From NCBI GenBank assembly GCA_900550165.1, contig URQY01000007.1:1-64000 (forward strand): DNA of 64,000 nucleotides, given 5' to 3'. Shown here piece by piece: positions 26,501-34,815 of the stretch. Below the pieces are notes generated by a model that worked only from the letters and a program-made list of their open reading frames with translations, had not been told where the DNA came from and ran no database searches. Position numbers and translations under genes: made by a program. Numbering within the stretch: the first letter of the stretch is position 1; every line of letters starts with the position of its first letter. The stretch comes from an uncultured Eubacteriales bacterium (GTDB taxonomy: Bacteria; Bacillota; Clostridia; Oscillospirales; Oscillospiraceae).

Positions 26501-29455
26501 GCTTTCGCTTTCCTGTCCGCTCTGCGACAGCGCGTTTTCAGCCTCGCGGTTGAAGCGGCTCGCCTTTTCGTCATACTGGTCGATCTCGGCATAGGCATCG
26601 CCCATGATCTCTTCCCACACATAGAGCTCGATATCGCTCTCGCTCATTCCCGCGTAGTCGCCCGTCAGCGCTGCATAGCGGTCAAAGTAGGCATCGTACA
26701 CCTTGCCCCACTCTTCGCTGCTGTACCGGCTCTGAACGTCGCGCATAAATGTCCTGACGTTCTCGCGCCTCGCCACTTCGGCCAGATAATGCGCTGTTTC
26801 ATGCTCGATCGTCTCGCTCACGCTGCGCTGCACTGAACCGGCATTGACGAAAATTTCGCCCGTGTCGGCGTTGAACGCGCCGAAAATTCTGCCGGTTTTC
26901 CCGTCCTTTTCAACCTTGATGACGCCCAGCAGCGCTGTCACCTTTTTCACGCCCTTGGACTTTGCCCAGTCCGCCGCGCCGATAAGCTCCTGGTCCCAGT
27001 CGGCCTCGTCAAAGATGGTGACGGTGTTATCGCCGCTTGCGCCGTTCGGCACGTTGGCCTCCCGCGGGCTGATGAATTGTGAGATACCGGATGCCGCAAG
27101 CCGCTGTTGTACCGTTAGCGCGTTTCCGTCTTCTCCGCCGACGTTCCGTACTTCTCGAGGAATGCGCTCAGATTCTCTTCCGTTACCCCGGCGCTCTCCC
27201 CGTTCGGCAGCTCCATCAGATAGTGCACGCGCTGCGTTGGCCTCGCCTGGTGTGCTTCTTTCTCCAGCGTCGGCAAGCTCAGCCCCCGCGGCGTCGTTCC
27301 GTGTTTCTTGTCCTGCATTGTCGATTCCTCCGTTCCGTCCCTCCGGCATGTCGTAGATCGGGAGCTCTTCGTGTGCCCGCTCGCTCATGTCCGCGCCGGG
27401 GATGGCTTTCTTTGCTGCAATGTATTCTTCGTTCGGTGCAATGTGCTGCCCGTGGATATCAGTATATCCGTTTGTCAGCATGTCGTCCAGCAGCAGCTCC
27501 ACGCGCTTCGCCGCGGCAAAGTTTTCCTGCCCGTGATTGTGAATGATGGCCTCGATCGAGCGGTCGATGTCGTCGTAGCGCACGCCCTCGTCATCCAGCA
27601 GCCGCGTGATGCGCTCGCTCGCGCCGCGCTTGGTGCGTATGTATTCGTCGTCGCCCGCCTCGCGGCTCGTCCGGCGGATGAGCTCGCCACCCTTCTGGGC
27701 GAAGCTCATCTCCTCGGCGAGATCCGCCGCCGCGTCCGCGAAATACTGGTGCAGTTCCGGGTGGTCAAACTGGAAGGCGTTCACACTCCGCTCGCCCACG
27801 CTCGCGCTGTCGCGCCGGTCGATGTGCTGATCCTCATTCACGCGATAGATATTCTCTTTCGCGTCCACGGCCAGCGTGCCGTCTTTCAGTCCGTCTTCAA
27901 CCTTCTGCGCGTTCTGCTCGTTGCTGTACTCAAGAAGGTTGACGCGCTTGCCCTCGTCTAAGGCGTCCGCTTTGCCCTCTGCCGCGCCCTGTGCGGCGTT
28001 CGGCTGTGTGGGCGTCAAATTGCCCTCGCCCATGCCCTTCGCGCTCTCAGGCGTCACCGCAGGCTGTGCGGGCATGGTGTTCTGCTGCTGCACCGGCTGC
28101 TGTGCTGTCGGTGCGGTCTCTTCCTGCGTCATCGCTTCCGCCGACGGTGTGGCCTCCTTCGTCTCCGCCGCGGCGCGCTCAGTCTCGATTTGCGCGCTTC
28201 TTCGCTGAATACCCTCTACGCCGCTGCCCAGCAGTCCCAGCGTGCCGCCGACAAGAAAGTCGTTCAGGATCTCCGCCGCATCAAGCCCGCTGTAATTCTG
28301 TCCGGCGCTCTTACCGTTGTAAATCGTCTGCATGGCAGGCTGTACGATGTCTTCGATGACCTCCTCGCCGCCCTCAGACAGGAACGACAGGGCGAGCCGT
28401 CCCGCCGCATTCCCGTTCATCTTGGCGATTGCACCGTCGATGGCCTTGTCGAGGAAGCCGCCGCCGAACGCTTTCTTGAACGGCGCTGCGACGTTGCTGA
28501 TCTTTTCCGTCGCGATGCTCACCGTGCCGCTCGCCGTGCCGTACAGCAGCGCCCGGTTCTGCGCGTCCAGCTGTTCCGCCGCGCTCATGCCTGGCTTGTC
28601 CGCCGCCTCCGCCGCCTCCTGCGAGTTTCCGCCGAATACGCGCAGGAACATCGGGCCGAGCGCGCTGCCGCCGCCGAGCGTCGCGTCGGCGACCATCTGC
28701 GCGCCTGCCACGCCGACGTTATTGAGGTACTTGCCGACCGGCGTGAGCCCTTCGTTCGCCTTTTCCATGTTGTCGGATGCGGTCTTGCGCAACTTCTGAT
28801 AGGTGCCTTGCAGCGTCTCCTGCGCACCCTTCGTCGCGTCCCGATAGTTTTTCACCCGCTCGCCCGCGGCCTTGCTGTTGATCTCGATGAGGCGCTTGTT
28901 GCGGTCGATAAGTGTCTGCCAGTGCTGGCGCTCCTCCTCGGTCTTCGCCGCCTTGAGCTTTTCGGTATAGGCGGCGATGTTCTTTTTTGAGGCTTCGATC
29001 TCTCCGCGTTCCTGGCTCACTGCGTAGTTCAGGCCGCTCGGCGCACGCAGCAGCGTGTCCGCCGCGCCGACCATGTCCGCCGCATAGCCCGCCGCCGCGC
29101 TCTTGATGATGGGGGTAATGCTCTTTTTCGTCTTGTCGCCGGTGATCCCGCGCACTTCCTGCGCGTGCGAGCGGCCAGAGCTCCTGCGCCCCCGCTCCCG
29201 GTTCTTCCGATCCGCCGCCGCGCGTTTCATCATCGCCTCGTCCAGCGCTTTTTGGTATGGCGTTCGTGTGTCCGGCGTCTGCGTTGGGCTTGCCGGAACG
29301 GTGCGCCGTGTTTCCGCGCTCGGAATCTTCGTGATCTTGATGCGCCCGGTGTCTTCGGTGTTCTCGCCTCTCGGCTTTTCTTCAAAATAGTCTTTTGCCG
29401 AGGGCGCGCTTTTCTGCGCGCCCTCGGGCTTGATCTGCGTGATTTTAATTGCCAT
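20558..29455 (-). CDS. Giant polyvalent virion protein, 2,965 aa
   Basis: This is the largest gene of the prophage and the last of the leftward virion operon. Residues 100-420 are Ala/Gly-rich helices with hydrophobic patches. A low-complexity Gln/Pro linker is near 430-490. A metallopeptidase-like motif HETAH lies at 885-889, followed by WEEIMGDAYAE near 947. A MuF-C/nuclease-like segment spans about 1015-1210 (FYEGDLKTVGRSDDIYVTGA). Further polyvalent-type segments follow (YGEYSAVFPRETIDP), then long charged helices. The C-terminal third has FIKGYAPHFQ and hydrophobic helices near AIAYMLLAFLLNRL. Such proteins are thought to be packaged and injected with phage DNA. GAGGTGA precedes the ATG. 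Individual activities are unproven. Confidence 0.85.
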   Translation of the reverse strand: MAIKITQIKPEGAQKSAPSAKDYFEEKPRGENTEDTGRIKITKIPSAETRRTVPASPTQTPDTRTPYQKALDEAMMKRAAADRKNRERGRRSSGRSHAQEVRGITGDKTKKSITPIIKSAAAGYAADMVGAADTLLRAPSGLNYAVSQERGEIEASKKNIAAYTEKLKAAKTEEERQHWQTLIDRNKRLIEINSKAAGERVKNYRDATKGAQETLQGTYQKLRKTASDNMEKANEGLTPVGKYLNNVGVAGAQMVADATLGGGSALGPMFLRVFGGNSQEAAEAADKPGMSAAEQLDAQNRALLYGTASGTVSIATEKISNVAAPFKKAFGGGFLDKAIDGAIAKMNGNAAGRLALSFLSEGGEEVIEDIVQPAMQTIYNGKSAGQNYSGLDAAEILNDFLVGGTLGLLGSGVEGIQRRSAQIETERAAAETKEATPSAEAMTQEETAPTAQQPVQQQNTMPAQPAVTPESAKGMGEGNLTPTQPNAAQGAAEGKADALDEGKRVNLLEYSNEQNAQKVEDGLKDGTLAVDAKENIYRVNEDQHIDRRDSASVGERSVNAFQFDHPELHQYFADAAADLAEEMSFAQKGGELIRRTSREAGDDEYIRTKRGASERITRLLDDEGVRYDDIDRSIEAIIHNHGQENFAAAKRVELLLDDMLTNGYTDIHGQHIAPNEEYIAAKKAIPGADMSERAHEELPIYDMPEGRNGGIDNAGQETRNDAAGAELADAGERSTPGEANAARALSDGAAERGERRGNGRESERIPREVRNVGGEDGNALTVQQRLAASGISQFISPREANVPNGASGDNTVTIFDEADWDQELIGAADWAKSKGVKKVTALLGVIKVEKDGKTGRIFGAFNADTGEIFVNAGSVQRSVSETIEHETAHYLAEVARRENVRTFMRDVQSRYSSEEWGKVYDAYFDRYAALTGDYAGMSESDIELYVWEEIMGDAYAEIDQYDEKASRFNREAENALSQSGQESESALHGERTPGAAEQGRETAAATERRRGPPEKYSVQRTQDIPYQEQIDAFYEGDLKTVGRSDDIYVTGADGSPDALGLGGKPFFMLKRNLQKITRKEGANKNYSAHGIGEDIIRDLPDMLKDPAMIIVEGDRISVIPGHTVNTAREKAAPLLIGVNPNGSVDGRSAYEIKTMYGRESFADWIGLRAKDSKIIAGNKNKATALLRNVGIKITEPVAYAADLTSAILSQSQGDVKTPTAGDARSDAKAGEITGGVVPSAVTGGARSTSRNFSEKRIADESENVKSPTLGDEIRRQIMGEETEPFKAGESSAKDVDTGGAASSAESVSENGGNVKPKTRFSLDEPVEETKTLVAMHNMTEEKLRRTLDIGAWPAPSIAIVKAKDGHTNYGEYSAVFPRETIDPQRSSKNKVYGGDAWTPTRSNARVEYEVDQSKARALEREIDRLSSEFAGGAFRNSSVIGAAGVNEETELSLDDIAERLAKYPAVQAAYLQSKGKSLEPIYKEKKFDSLGNDVLRQYVDRVGMQEVAQLYAEMETGGSLDESALNAAREVIVDDWAKRNARLLERRAENRDKLIAVQKSRLEDWRIEKFIRNAEAYIEQNGTSGDEVDKEATSEKMHSMIAPSGSWGDVEKTVQQWVRPRLDGMLGKPGIYNGKDPYTENGRKTFKETHWDYTAENIVRAMNNASDRGEGMWGLTGGTLAATSAPQYDSVDAIHADEERLRAESDDVHEKRLRDLDIEIDRVVDDLLRSTKAHSDSEYEERHILEDVLAEAAKGEHSPAAIKRSFAKDGYAIKDGNARSIMRLFDIAAKIPAGYFEAKPQRVVGFDEALAVVAPDDAPGDLLSEMRDAGMNVVEYRAGDDADRLDKINSIKNVRFSAENEDGELSEQQEQSYEKTERDGKRGEYLSIPAEWKTKLERARTAATNNIKPSGFDSYDAYLDALDKQRAANRAERLRVKSRDEFKGTKALDELGVKIANSAGIYHNAEQLIANDKAAKSIQNATKRAEQRLGATRQEKTIARDIANGERSMADIPRSAKKSRVLELVDYYTAQKATKTGLLQQQRIEINDALREQARELIGTEAPEINRKGLRKLFDPSKGLVLYHRTPQRIMRALFGWKQGQQINEAVFEPVYENEQERKRFINRMFDEVRTFEGADGKKSALNKDESAFAQRLKEGRTVEELVEKSGAAESIRAAAENLKNGAEMKDAAREFSLDKGSRNLARQYADWLQTQDDYAAAKNVDRTKVENAIEKYTEIYDKLYAAINDFLVAHGYEPIGFIKGYAPHFQTSEANGKLESALKAIGVDLGSGVGKLPTSIAGLTKSFKPNKRYNPFFQHRRGDETDYDIVKGFETYVDYASDVLYHTDDIMRVRQMANYLRSTFAPEEMKADIDQMEAMRYAPADVKEEYLRDKKKITGDTFLSYEDLTNLMEQYTDEKYRSIEDATEFSDLVSWMDDYANKLAGKQLFEDRAMEREVGREALNGAKKLNRMFARANVAGNLSSALNQTAQLPMIATELGQKYTWRAVGDILNGKTTGMSAFRGESDFLTEKSGIDYIQSTKGEKALEKLFSPLEKVDTLVSTIAVRGKYRMELDAGKSPKEAMKAADRWARDIMGTRSKGSVPLTFQSKNLIAQMLNMFQVEAANTLEHVTQDRLGPGFKEMAAKIGKDKAIKKLASDAIAYMLLAFLLNRLDEDAYGGTPAPFDVLGMGLNAVASGNGLTSSDMLKMIADDVTENIFGERLFDTDPNDMNDEFDGWSAAEDTLYNISNDVPYVRNVAGLMGWGDQTLPMPDIVGAAGKTKDALKNADSAGEFWAEVAKQLVGLAGDTLPGGRQAEKTAQGIEAVARGGSYKGSGDKKQLQYPVNSPLEDPFEALRAVLFGKNALNESRVYWAEGGKALSASQTALYQELVDSGMSRKKAYETIRDFNDATADLEADKDENGNPVSGSKKEKVVEAINKLPLSRKQKNLLYLSRGYSEKDLNSLPWN

Positions 29456-29467
29456 GTCGTCACCTCA

Positions 29468-30835
29468 TCAGAACGTGATGTTGAATCCGTTGGCTTTCAG
29501 CTTTCTGGAAATCTCGGCCTTTTCCGCGTCCGTCAGCGCCGCGCGATCCAGCGCTTCCGCAAATGCCTCCGGCGAATTGAAGCGGTACCCGTTCCACGTG
29601 AAAATGCCCTCGTCCGGATCGTAGCCGAACTTCGTGCGTCCGCTGCCGCCGCCGGTATAGCCGTACTCCGACGCGAGATAGGCGTCGTTGAATCCTCCCG
29701 CGTGCAGCGTGTCGAGTACCTCCTGCGTGAACTGTCCGGCCTTTGCCATCTTCTGCGCGGTCGTCAGGCTCATTTTGCTCTTGGGCTTTCCTCCTCCGCC
29801 CGTTCCGCCGCCGGATCTCCCGCCGCCGCTCGCCTTCGCTGCCGCCTGCTGCTTGTAGTAGTTCTCGAGCACCTTGACGTACTCGCTCTCGTACCCGCTC
29901 TTGCCGATGAGCCCCGCGCTCGGCGACGCGCCCGCTTGCAGCATCGCGTCGATCTGCGACCGGCTGAGCTCCTGCTCCTGCTGCTGCTTTTCCCTGATCT
30001 CGTCCAGCACGCCGAGATAGCGGTTGTACTCCGTGTTGTCCTGCCCCTGCAAATTGCCGAGGTAGTCCTGCAACCGGCCGTACTCGCCGAGATAGTTGTT
30101 GTAGTCGAAGTTTCTGTCGGTGTTGAACTGCCCCAGCTGGTCGAGATACTTCGCGTAGTCCAGCTGCTCCTGCTGGTTCACCGCGTTCAGGTCGCTCAGC
30201 TTCATCTGGTAGTCCTTGAGATACCGCTCGTATGCCTGCTGGTAGAGCGTCGGGATCGCGTCGGAGAGCTTCGTCGCGTAATAGTTGCCCGCCTGCGTCG
30301 CCGCGTTCACGGCGTAAGAGCTCGGCCTCCCGCCGCTCGCGGCGCTCGCCTGCGCCAGCGCGTTCGCTGTCGCGCGCTCCCCCTCGCGCAGATACGTCTT
30401 TTTGTAGCTGCCGTACTGCGGATCCGTCTCCTTGCTCCACGAGAACGGATCGCGATTGAGCGCCGCGTCCAAAAGCTCCTGCTGCTTCTGCTGGTAGCGG
30501 TTTTCGTAGCTCGGCGCGCTGCCGTATGTAAACGACTTGAACGAGCCGATCTTGTCGAGCGTCTCGTCGATCTTCGGCGCGTACTTGCCGTCGCTCACGT
30601 ACTGGCTGCCATCCGCGCCGGCAGTGTAGTTGCCGTAGCTGCTGCGCAGCTGGTTCGCCTTGGCGTTGATGAGCGCGCGCTGCTCCGCCGTCGTCGCGCC
30701 CGCGTACTGCTTCTTGAGGTCGAGCACGCTCATGCCGAACTCAGGGTACTTTTTCGCAAGGTCGAGATCGTACTGCGAAAAATTCACATTGCTGCCGCTC
30801 GCCGCCTTTTGAAAGTCATCGTATGTATACGCCAT
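29468..30835 (-). CDS. Probable internal virion (ejection) protein, 455 aa
   Basis: This hydrophilic protein is rich in Gln, Tyr and Ala with long helices (LGQFNTDRNFDYNNYLGEYG, QQQEQELSRSQIDAMLQAG), a Gly-rich hinge near residue 350 and a compact C-terminal domain (FGYDPDEGIFTWNGYRFNSP). It lies 12 bp before the giant polyvalent gene. The position between tail-hub and polyvalent genes, and the composition, fit podovirus internal proteins. No enzymatic motif is seen. Confidence 0.65.
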   Translation of the reverse strand: MAYTYDDFQKAASGSNVNFSQYDLDLAKKYPEFGMSVLDLKKQYAGATTAEQRALINAKANQLRSSYGNYTAGADGSQYVSDGKYAPKIDETLDKIGSFKSFTYGSAPSYENRYQQKQQELLDAALNRDPFSWSKETDPQYGSYKKTYLREGERATANALAQASAASGGRPSSYAVNAATQAGNYYATKLSDAIPTLYQQAYERYLKDYQMKLSDLNAVNQQEQLDYAKYLDQLGQFNTDRNFDYNNYLGEYGRLQDYLGNLQGQDNTEYNRYLGVLDEIREKQQQEQELSRSQIDAMLQAGASPSAGLIGKSGYESEYVKVLENYYKQQAAAKASGGGRSGGGTGGGGKPKSKMSLTTAQKMAKAGQFTQEVLDTLHAGGFNDAYLASEYGYTGGGSGRTKFGYDPDEGIFTWNGYRFNSPEAFAEALDRAALTDAEKAEISRKLKANGFNITF

Positions 30836-30860
30836 TTTCTTCTCCTCTCTGCTTGAATTT

Positions 30861-32513
30861 TTACTGTGGTCCGCGCGTGCTCTTGAGCTCGCTGCCCGCG
30901 TAATACTCGCGGTTCATCGAATAGACGCGGCACTCGCCCTTGCCCTCGATGCGGATGCGGTAATGGTCTGCGCGCCGCGGCACGATGGGCAGGTAATAGC
31001 TGCGCTTTCGCTCCGGTTTCAGCGTTTGCCCGGCCTGCACCCACTTCCCGTCGGAATCAAACTGCATCAGCACCTTTGCTTCGGCCCCCGCCGCGACCTC
31101 GATGCGCACCCACAGCTTGGCGATGCTCTTCTTCACGCCGTCGTAGCTCGTACTTTGGCTCGAGCCCTTTTCCGTGAAGTCGCCCGTCTCGGCGAACCAC
31201 GTGAAGTCTTCCTCGTCCGTGCAGCCCTCCGGCGCGTCGAGAATGTTGCCCGTCAGCGTGATCTCGCCCTCCGCCGTCAGGAAATAGGTATTCCCTTGAT
31301 AGCGGCAGAAGTGCGTCGCGTGCGTCGCGTCCTCGATGTGCCACATGCCCTTGCGCGTGTCGTAGACGTAGAGCTTCCAGTCCCCCGCCTCGTCCTGCGC
31401 GCTCAGATAATACTTGAGGCCATCGCTCCCCGCGCGCCCGTTCTTGAGCCGCGTCTGCCCGAAGGCGTCGTGCAGGCTCTGCGGGATGCCGCCCGAGTAG
31501 ATCATCACGCCGGAATTGGAGAGGTACAGCAGCCGCTCGCCCGCGATGGCGAGGCTCCCGCCGCAGCCCTTGGCAACGCCCAGCGTGGCCGAGCCCATCA
31601 CCTCAAAGTTGGACGGAATGCTGCCGTACACCTTGTAGATGTGGTCCTCCTTGAAGAACACCGGATAGCCGAGGAAACTCACGCACCCCGTGAAGTCGCC
31701 CGCGCTGCCCGTGTCCACAGCGTAGCTGTCGGTCTCAAGCCCCTCGAATACATTCCAGTTGAAGGGGTCGCCGAGCTTCGATGCGTAGATCGTTCGGCCG
31801 TCGCAGCCCCACAGCCGGTTTTCGTTCTCGCATAGATAGTTTAGATCCGGCACCGTGCGCCGAACCGTCAAGTTTCCCGTCTCCGTGTACTCTGTCGTGC
31901 CGTTGTCACCGTCCAGCTTGAAAACGTTTTCATAGAAATACATTTTGTCGCCGTCGATCTCGCGGATCACCGGCGTTTTGTTGTTCTCCGTGTGCTTCGT
32001 GCAGCCCGCAATCGTCACCGCGTCGCCGGGCTTGAAGTAGTCCGCCCATCTGACATTCGCGCAGCGGATCGTGTTCGCCTCTGCCGCCTCTTCAAAGAGC
32101 TTTCCGTTCGTAAACGTCAGGCTCCCGCCGCTCCATGCGCTCTCTAAGCTTCCGAACGCGCCGGAAACGGTGTTGTAGTACTTCTTGTCCGGCAGAATGA
32201 TGATGTAGGCGCCGAGTGCCGCGAAGCGCTTCTCGCCCGCCGTCACGTCGCCCTTTTTCGCGCCGCCGTAGTAGAAGGCCGCACCCTCCACCCACGCCAG
32301 CGCATCCCACGCGAAAAGCCCGCCCGGATTTACAAGATTCTTGTAAATTTTGCGCTTTGCGCGCGTCGAAAGCACAGGATAATAGTCACTCGTCAGGTTT
32401 TGCATGTCCCACAGCCCGCCGTCTCCTGCGCCCAGATTGTGGTCCAGACCGTAGAATTGCAGCTGCCCGCGCTTGCCGATGCCGTCGGCATACGGGACCT
32501 CAGGCAGTCTCAT
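30861..32513 (-). CDS. Tail hub/nozzle-like beta-propeller protein, 550 aa
   Basis: The N terminus (RLPEVPYADGIGKRGQLQFYGLDHN) and repeated beta blades (LWGCDGRTIYASKLGDPFNW, GYPVFFKEDHIYKVYGS, GGSLAIAGERLLYLSNSGVM) resemble tail-nozzle or tail-tubular proteins of short-tailed phages. It overlaps the 69-aa gene upstream by 14 bp. The function is inferred from fold-like repeats and position. Confidence 0.65.
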   Translation of the reverse strand: MRLPEVPYADGIGKRGQLQFYGLDHNLGAGDGGLWDMQNLTSDYYPVLSTRAKRKIYKNLVNPGGLFAWDALAWVEGAAFYYGGAKKGDVTAGEKRFAALGAYIIILPDKKYYNTVSGAFGSLESAWSGGSLTFTNGKLFEEAAEANTIRCANVRWADYFKPGDAVTIAGCTKHTENNKTPVIREIDGDKMYFYENVFKLDGDNGTTEYTETGNLTVRRTVPDLNYLCENENRLWGCDGRTIYASKLGDPFNWNVFEGLETDSYAVDTGSAGDFTGCVSFLGYPVFFKEDHIYKVYGSIPSNFEVMGSATLGVAKGCGGSLAIAGERLLYLSNSGVMIYSGGIPQSLHDAFGQTRLKNGRAGSDGLKYYLSAQDEAGDWKLYVYDTRKGMWHIEDATHATHFCRYQGNTYFLTAEGEITLTGNILDAPEGCTDEEDFTWFAETGDFTEKGSSQSTSYDGVKKSIAKLWVRIEVAAGAEAKVLMQFDSDGKWVQAGQTLKPERKRSYYLPIVPRRADHYRIRIEGKGECRVYSMNREYYAGSELKSTRGPQ

Positions 32514-32709
32514 CTTTCACCGCTCCTCTTGCTTCATCCGGCGTATCGCCATTTTCGCCCGCTGGTACTTCTGCCGCATCGCAGATCGTCACGATATTGC
32601 GAAGCGACTGGCGCACCGCTGCCACCACATCGACGGCATCGCCGTTGACGTTCAAAATACCGATCAGGCGCATCGCGTGCGCCGCTTCCTGCTTGATCTT
32701 TTCATTCAT
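32500..32709 (-). CDS. Small phage protein, 69 aa
   Basis: This acidic helical protein (MNEKIKQEAAHAMRLIGILN) has GGAGG 8 bp before the ATG and overlaps the tail-hub gene. No family was recognised. Tight packing between tail genes suggests a structural or assembly role. Confidence 0.6.
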   Translation of the reverse strand: MNEKIKQEAAHAMRLIGILNVNGDAVDVVAAVRQSLRNIVTICDAAEVPAGENGDTPDEARGAVKDETA

Positions 32710-32714
32710 GCTCT

Positions 32715-33191
32715 TTACCTCCAATTTGGTTGCGAATAGCTCCCGTAATTGTTGGCCGGTCGAACCGATAGCCAATTTGTGTTGTAATACGTCCCAATGT
32801 TGACGATCGCGCGGTATCTCTTCCAGTTCGGATAGGCATACGTCCCGACATTGATGACCGCCTTCGCGCTGCTTCCGCCGCCACCGCTGTATGTCGTTGC
32901 CGTGCCGGAATCGCTGTAATCTGAGACGACCCATGATCCGTTCCAGTAGTACATGTTGCATATCCATTCGTATGCCGTGCCCGGTGACAGGCCTGTGATC
33001 GTGCCGACAAAGGTGCTCGTCCCACCGCCGACCTCGCTCGAATCGAACGAGAACGTCCCGACGCCCGTGATGCGGATGTCGATTGAGCGCTTATACGTGT
33101 AATCCGACGCGCCGCCAGTAAACCGTGCGTAGACGCTGAGCTGTGTCCCGTCTCCGTCGACCGGTGACAGCGTACAATAAAAGCTCGCCAT
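32715..33191 (-). CDS. Tail protein with fibronectin-III-like domain, 158 aa
   Basis: A beta-rich domain (residues 1-100) has SGTATTYSGGGGSS after GLSPGTAYEWICNMYYWNG, a fibronectin-III signature. The C-terminal tail is Tyr/Asn-rich with near-repeats (VINVGTYAYPNWKRY, IVNIGTYYNTNWLS, NNYGSYSQPNW). The repeats suggest a surface-binding tip. Confidence 0.6.
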   Translation of the reverse strand: MASFYCTLSPVDGDGTQLSVYARFTGGASDYTYKRSIDIRITGVGTFSFDSSEVGGGTSTFVGTITGLSPGTAYEWICNMYYWNGSWVVSDYSDSGTATTYSGGGGSSAKAVINVGTYAYPNWKRYRAIVNIGTYYNTNWLSVRPANNYGSYSQPNWR

Positions 33192-33194
33192 GCC

Positions 33195-34103
33195 TTACTC
33201 CTCGATGAAAAACACCGTGCCATACGGCGCGTGGCTCGGCGGCGAAGCGCCAAACATGTAGTTGCCGCTCAGCACCAGATAGCCGCCGCCGAGCGAGACG
33301 ACAGGGTAGTCGCTGGCATCGTCTTTTCCGATCAATGCAAACGGCCCCAGCTCGGATTTAAGAAAGATATTTCCCGCTGCGTGCATCTTCATGCCACCAT
33401 AGGTCGCCGTCAGACCGACGCCGACCTGCCCCGTGCCCGTGTAGGCAAGATCCATGCTGCCGACAGGGGTATCTCCGGCCAGCAGGCTCACGCTCCCGCC
33501 GCGCAGCGCTCCCGCCGTCAGCGTGCCATCGATGTTGACCGACTTGACGTGCAGGTCGACCGTTCCTGTGCTCGCGATCTGCGCGCCGTCCTTGCTCAGC
33601 GTGAAAGTCGTGCCGCTCGAACCGCTCGTCGCCGCCAGCGTGATTTTGTGCAAGTTCTGGTCGATAAGCGTCTGCGCATCGCTGTCGTCGATCTTGCCGC
33701 TCACCGTCGCGCGGATGCCGTTCACGTCGGCCTTGATGTTTGTGATCGCGCCGTCGAGGTTCGAAATGCTCGCCTGTAAGCCCTTTGCTGTCGCTTGCAG
33801 CTGCGTGATGTTCCCCTCGGCGTCGCCGATGCGCGCCGCCAGCCCCTCGGCCACGAGCGCGACCTGCGTGATGTTCCCCTCCGCGTCCTTGATCTCGCCG
33901 TAGATGGGATCGGTGATCTGCTTGACGAACTCGTCCGCCGCCGTCTTGTTCATGTTGGAAAGGTCTAAGTTGTGCAGCGTGTAGCGCAGCTGCTCGACGA
34001 GCATGAAGAGGTAGTCCTGCATCGTCTCGACCTTGTCATTCACGCTCTCCTTCTGCGTGAACGACGGAAAATTCGTGTCGATGTATAGCCAGTTGGAAGG
34101 CAT
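33195..34103 (-). CDS. Tail/fibre-like structural protein, 302 aa
   Basis: An N-terminal helix is followed by a coiled-coil-like run with internal repeats (EGNITQVALVAEGLAARIGD and EGNITQLQATAKGLQASISN). A beta-rich C-terminal domain (GMKMHAAGNIFLKSELGPF) follows. This is a common build of baseplate or tail-fibre proteins that trimerise. It starts 23 bp after the stem at 34127-34155. Confidence 0.6.
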   Translation of the reverse strand: MPSNWLYIDTNFPSFTQKESVNDKVETMQDYLFMLVEQLRYTLHNLDLSNMNKTAADEFVKQITDPIYGEIKDAEGNITQVALVAEGLAARIGDAEGNITQLQATAKGLQASISNLDGAITNIKADVNGIRATVSGKIDDSDAQTLIDQNLHKITLAATSGSSGTTFTLSKDGAQIASTGTVDLHVKSVNIDGTLTAGALRGGSVSLLAGDTPVGSMDLAYTGTGQVGVGLTATYGGMKMHAAGNIFLKSELGPFALIGKDDASDYPVVSLGGGYLVLSGNYMFGASPPSHAPYGTVFFIEE

Positions 34104-34126
34104 CCTTCCTCCCCTCCTTTCTCTTC

Positions 34127-34155
34127 GGGCGGGAGAGCTGCACGCTCTCCCGCCC
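34127..34155 (-). other. GC-rich stem-loop between amidase and tail gene
   Basis: A perfect 12-bp stem GGGCGGGAGAGC (34127-34138) with 34144-34155, not followed by a T run on the minus strand. It may tune expression of the tail genes or protect the mRNA end after the amidase gene. Confidence 0.6.
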
Positions 34156-34161
34156 CGTGCT

Positions 34162-34815
34162 TTACTTCATCGTCGCGAGCTTGCGCACAAGGTCCTCGCC
34201 GTACTGATATTTTTCAAGGTAATCCATCGTGCCGTCCGTCAACCCCGCGCGCTTCTGAAGCTGCGCGCGGTAATCGGGCGCCGTCAGCTTGCCGTGGAAT
34301 TCCTTTTCCCACTTGCCCGCGTTCTCTCTCCCAGACCAGTAGGCAGGGCACAGCTTGCCCGTCACGTCAAAGTGACGGATCACGTTGCTTGCCGGGATGT
34401 TGTACTTCTTCATCAGCTCGCGCGTCAGCGCAAGCGCACGCTCCACGGTGCGCGCGTCCGGCGCGTATGCGCCGTCTCTCTTCGCGTCGCACAGCTCAAT
34501 GCTGATGCTGTTTGCGTTCAGGCAGCGGCCGTGCAGCGTCCCGCCGCCCGTCTGCGCGCAGCTCGGGTACTTCTTTCCGCCCACCGCCCACGCGATGCAC
34601 AGGTCGTCCACGCTCTGCACGATCTCCTTCTCGTCCACGAAGTAGTGCGCACTGGTCTTCACGACGTTGCCCGCGTAATACTTGGCGTTGTTCATCGCCG
34701 TGTCGCCGTCGTTGCCGGTGTAGTGGATCACGATGTAGCGGATACTTCTCGCCGCGCGCGTGCCGCCGACGTTCCCGGCGTTTGCCGGGTATTTGCGGAT
34801 ATTCACACCGCTCAC
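34162..34815 (-). CDS. Endolysin: Amidase_2 N-acetylmuramoyl-L-alanine amidase
   Basis: This 217-aa protein has a PGRP/Amidase_2 domain. YIVIHYTGND holds the first zinc His, SAHYFVDEKE follows, and IRHFDVTGKLCPAYW carries the distal His and Cys. A short C-terminal helical domain may bind the wall. It overlaps the holin-like gene by 4 bp (ATGA), giving a lysis cassette. Confidence 0.9.
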   Translation of the reverse strand: MSGVNIRKYPANAGNVGGTRAARSIRYIVIHYTGNDGDTAMNNAKYYAGNVVKTSAHYFVDEKEIVQSVDDLCIAWAVGGKKYPSCAQTGGGTLHGRCLNANSISIELCDAKRDGAYAPDARTVERALALTRELMKKYNIPASNVIRHFDVTGKLCPAYWSGRENAGKWEKEFHGKLTAPDYRAQLQKRAGLTDGTMDYLEKYQYGEDLVRKLATMK

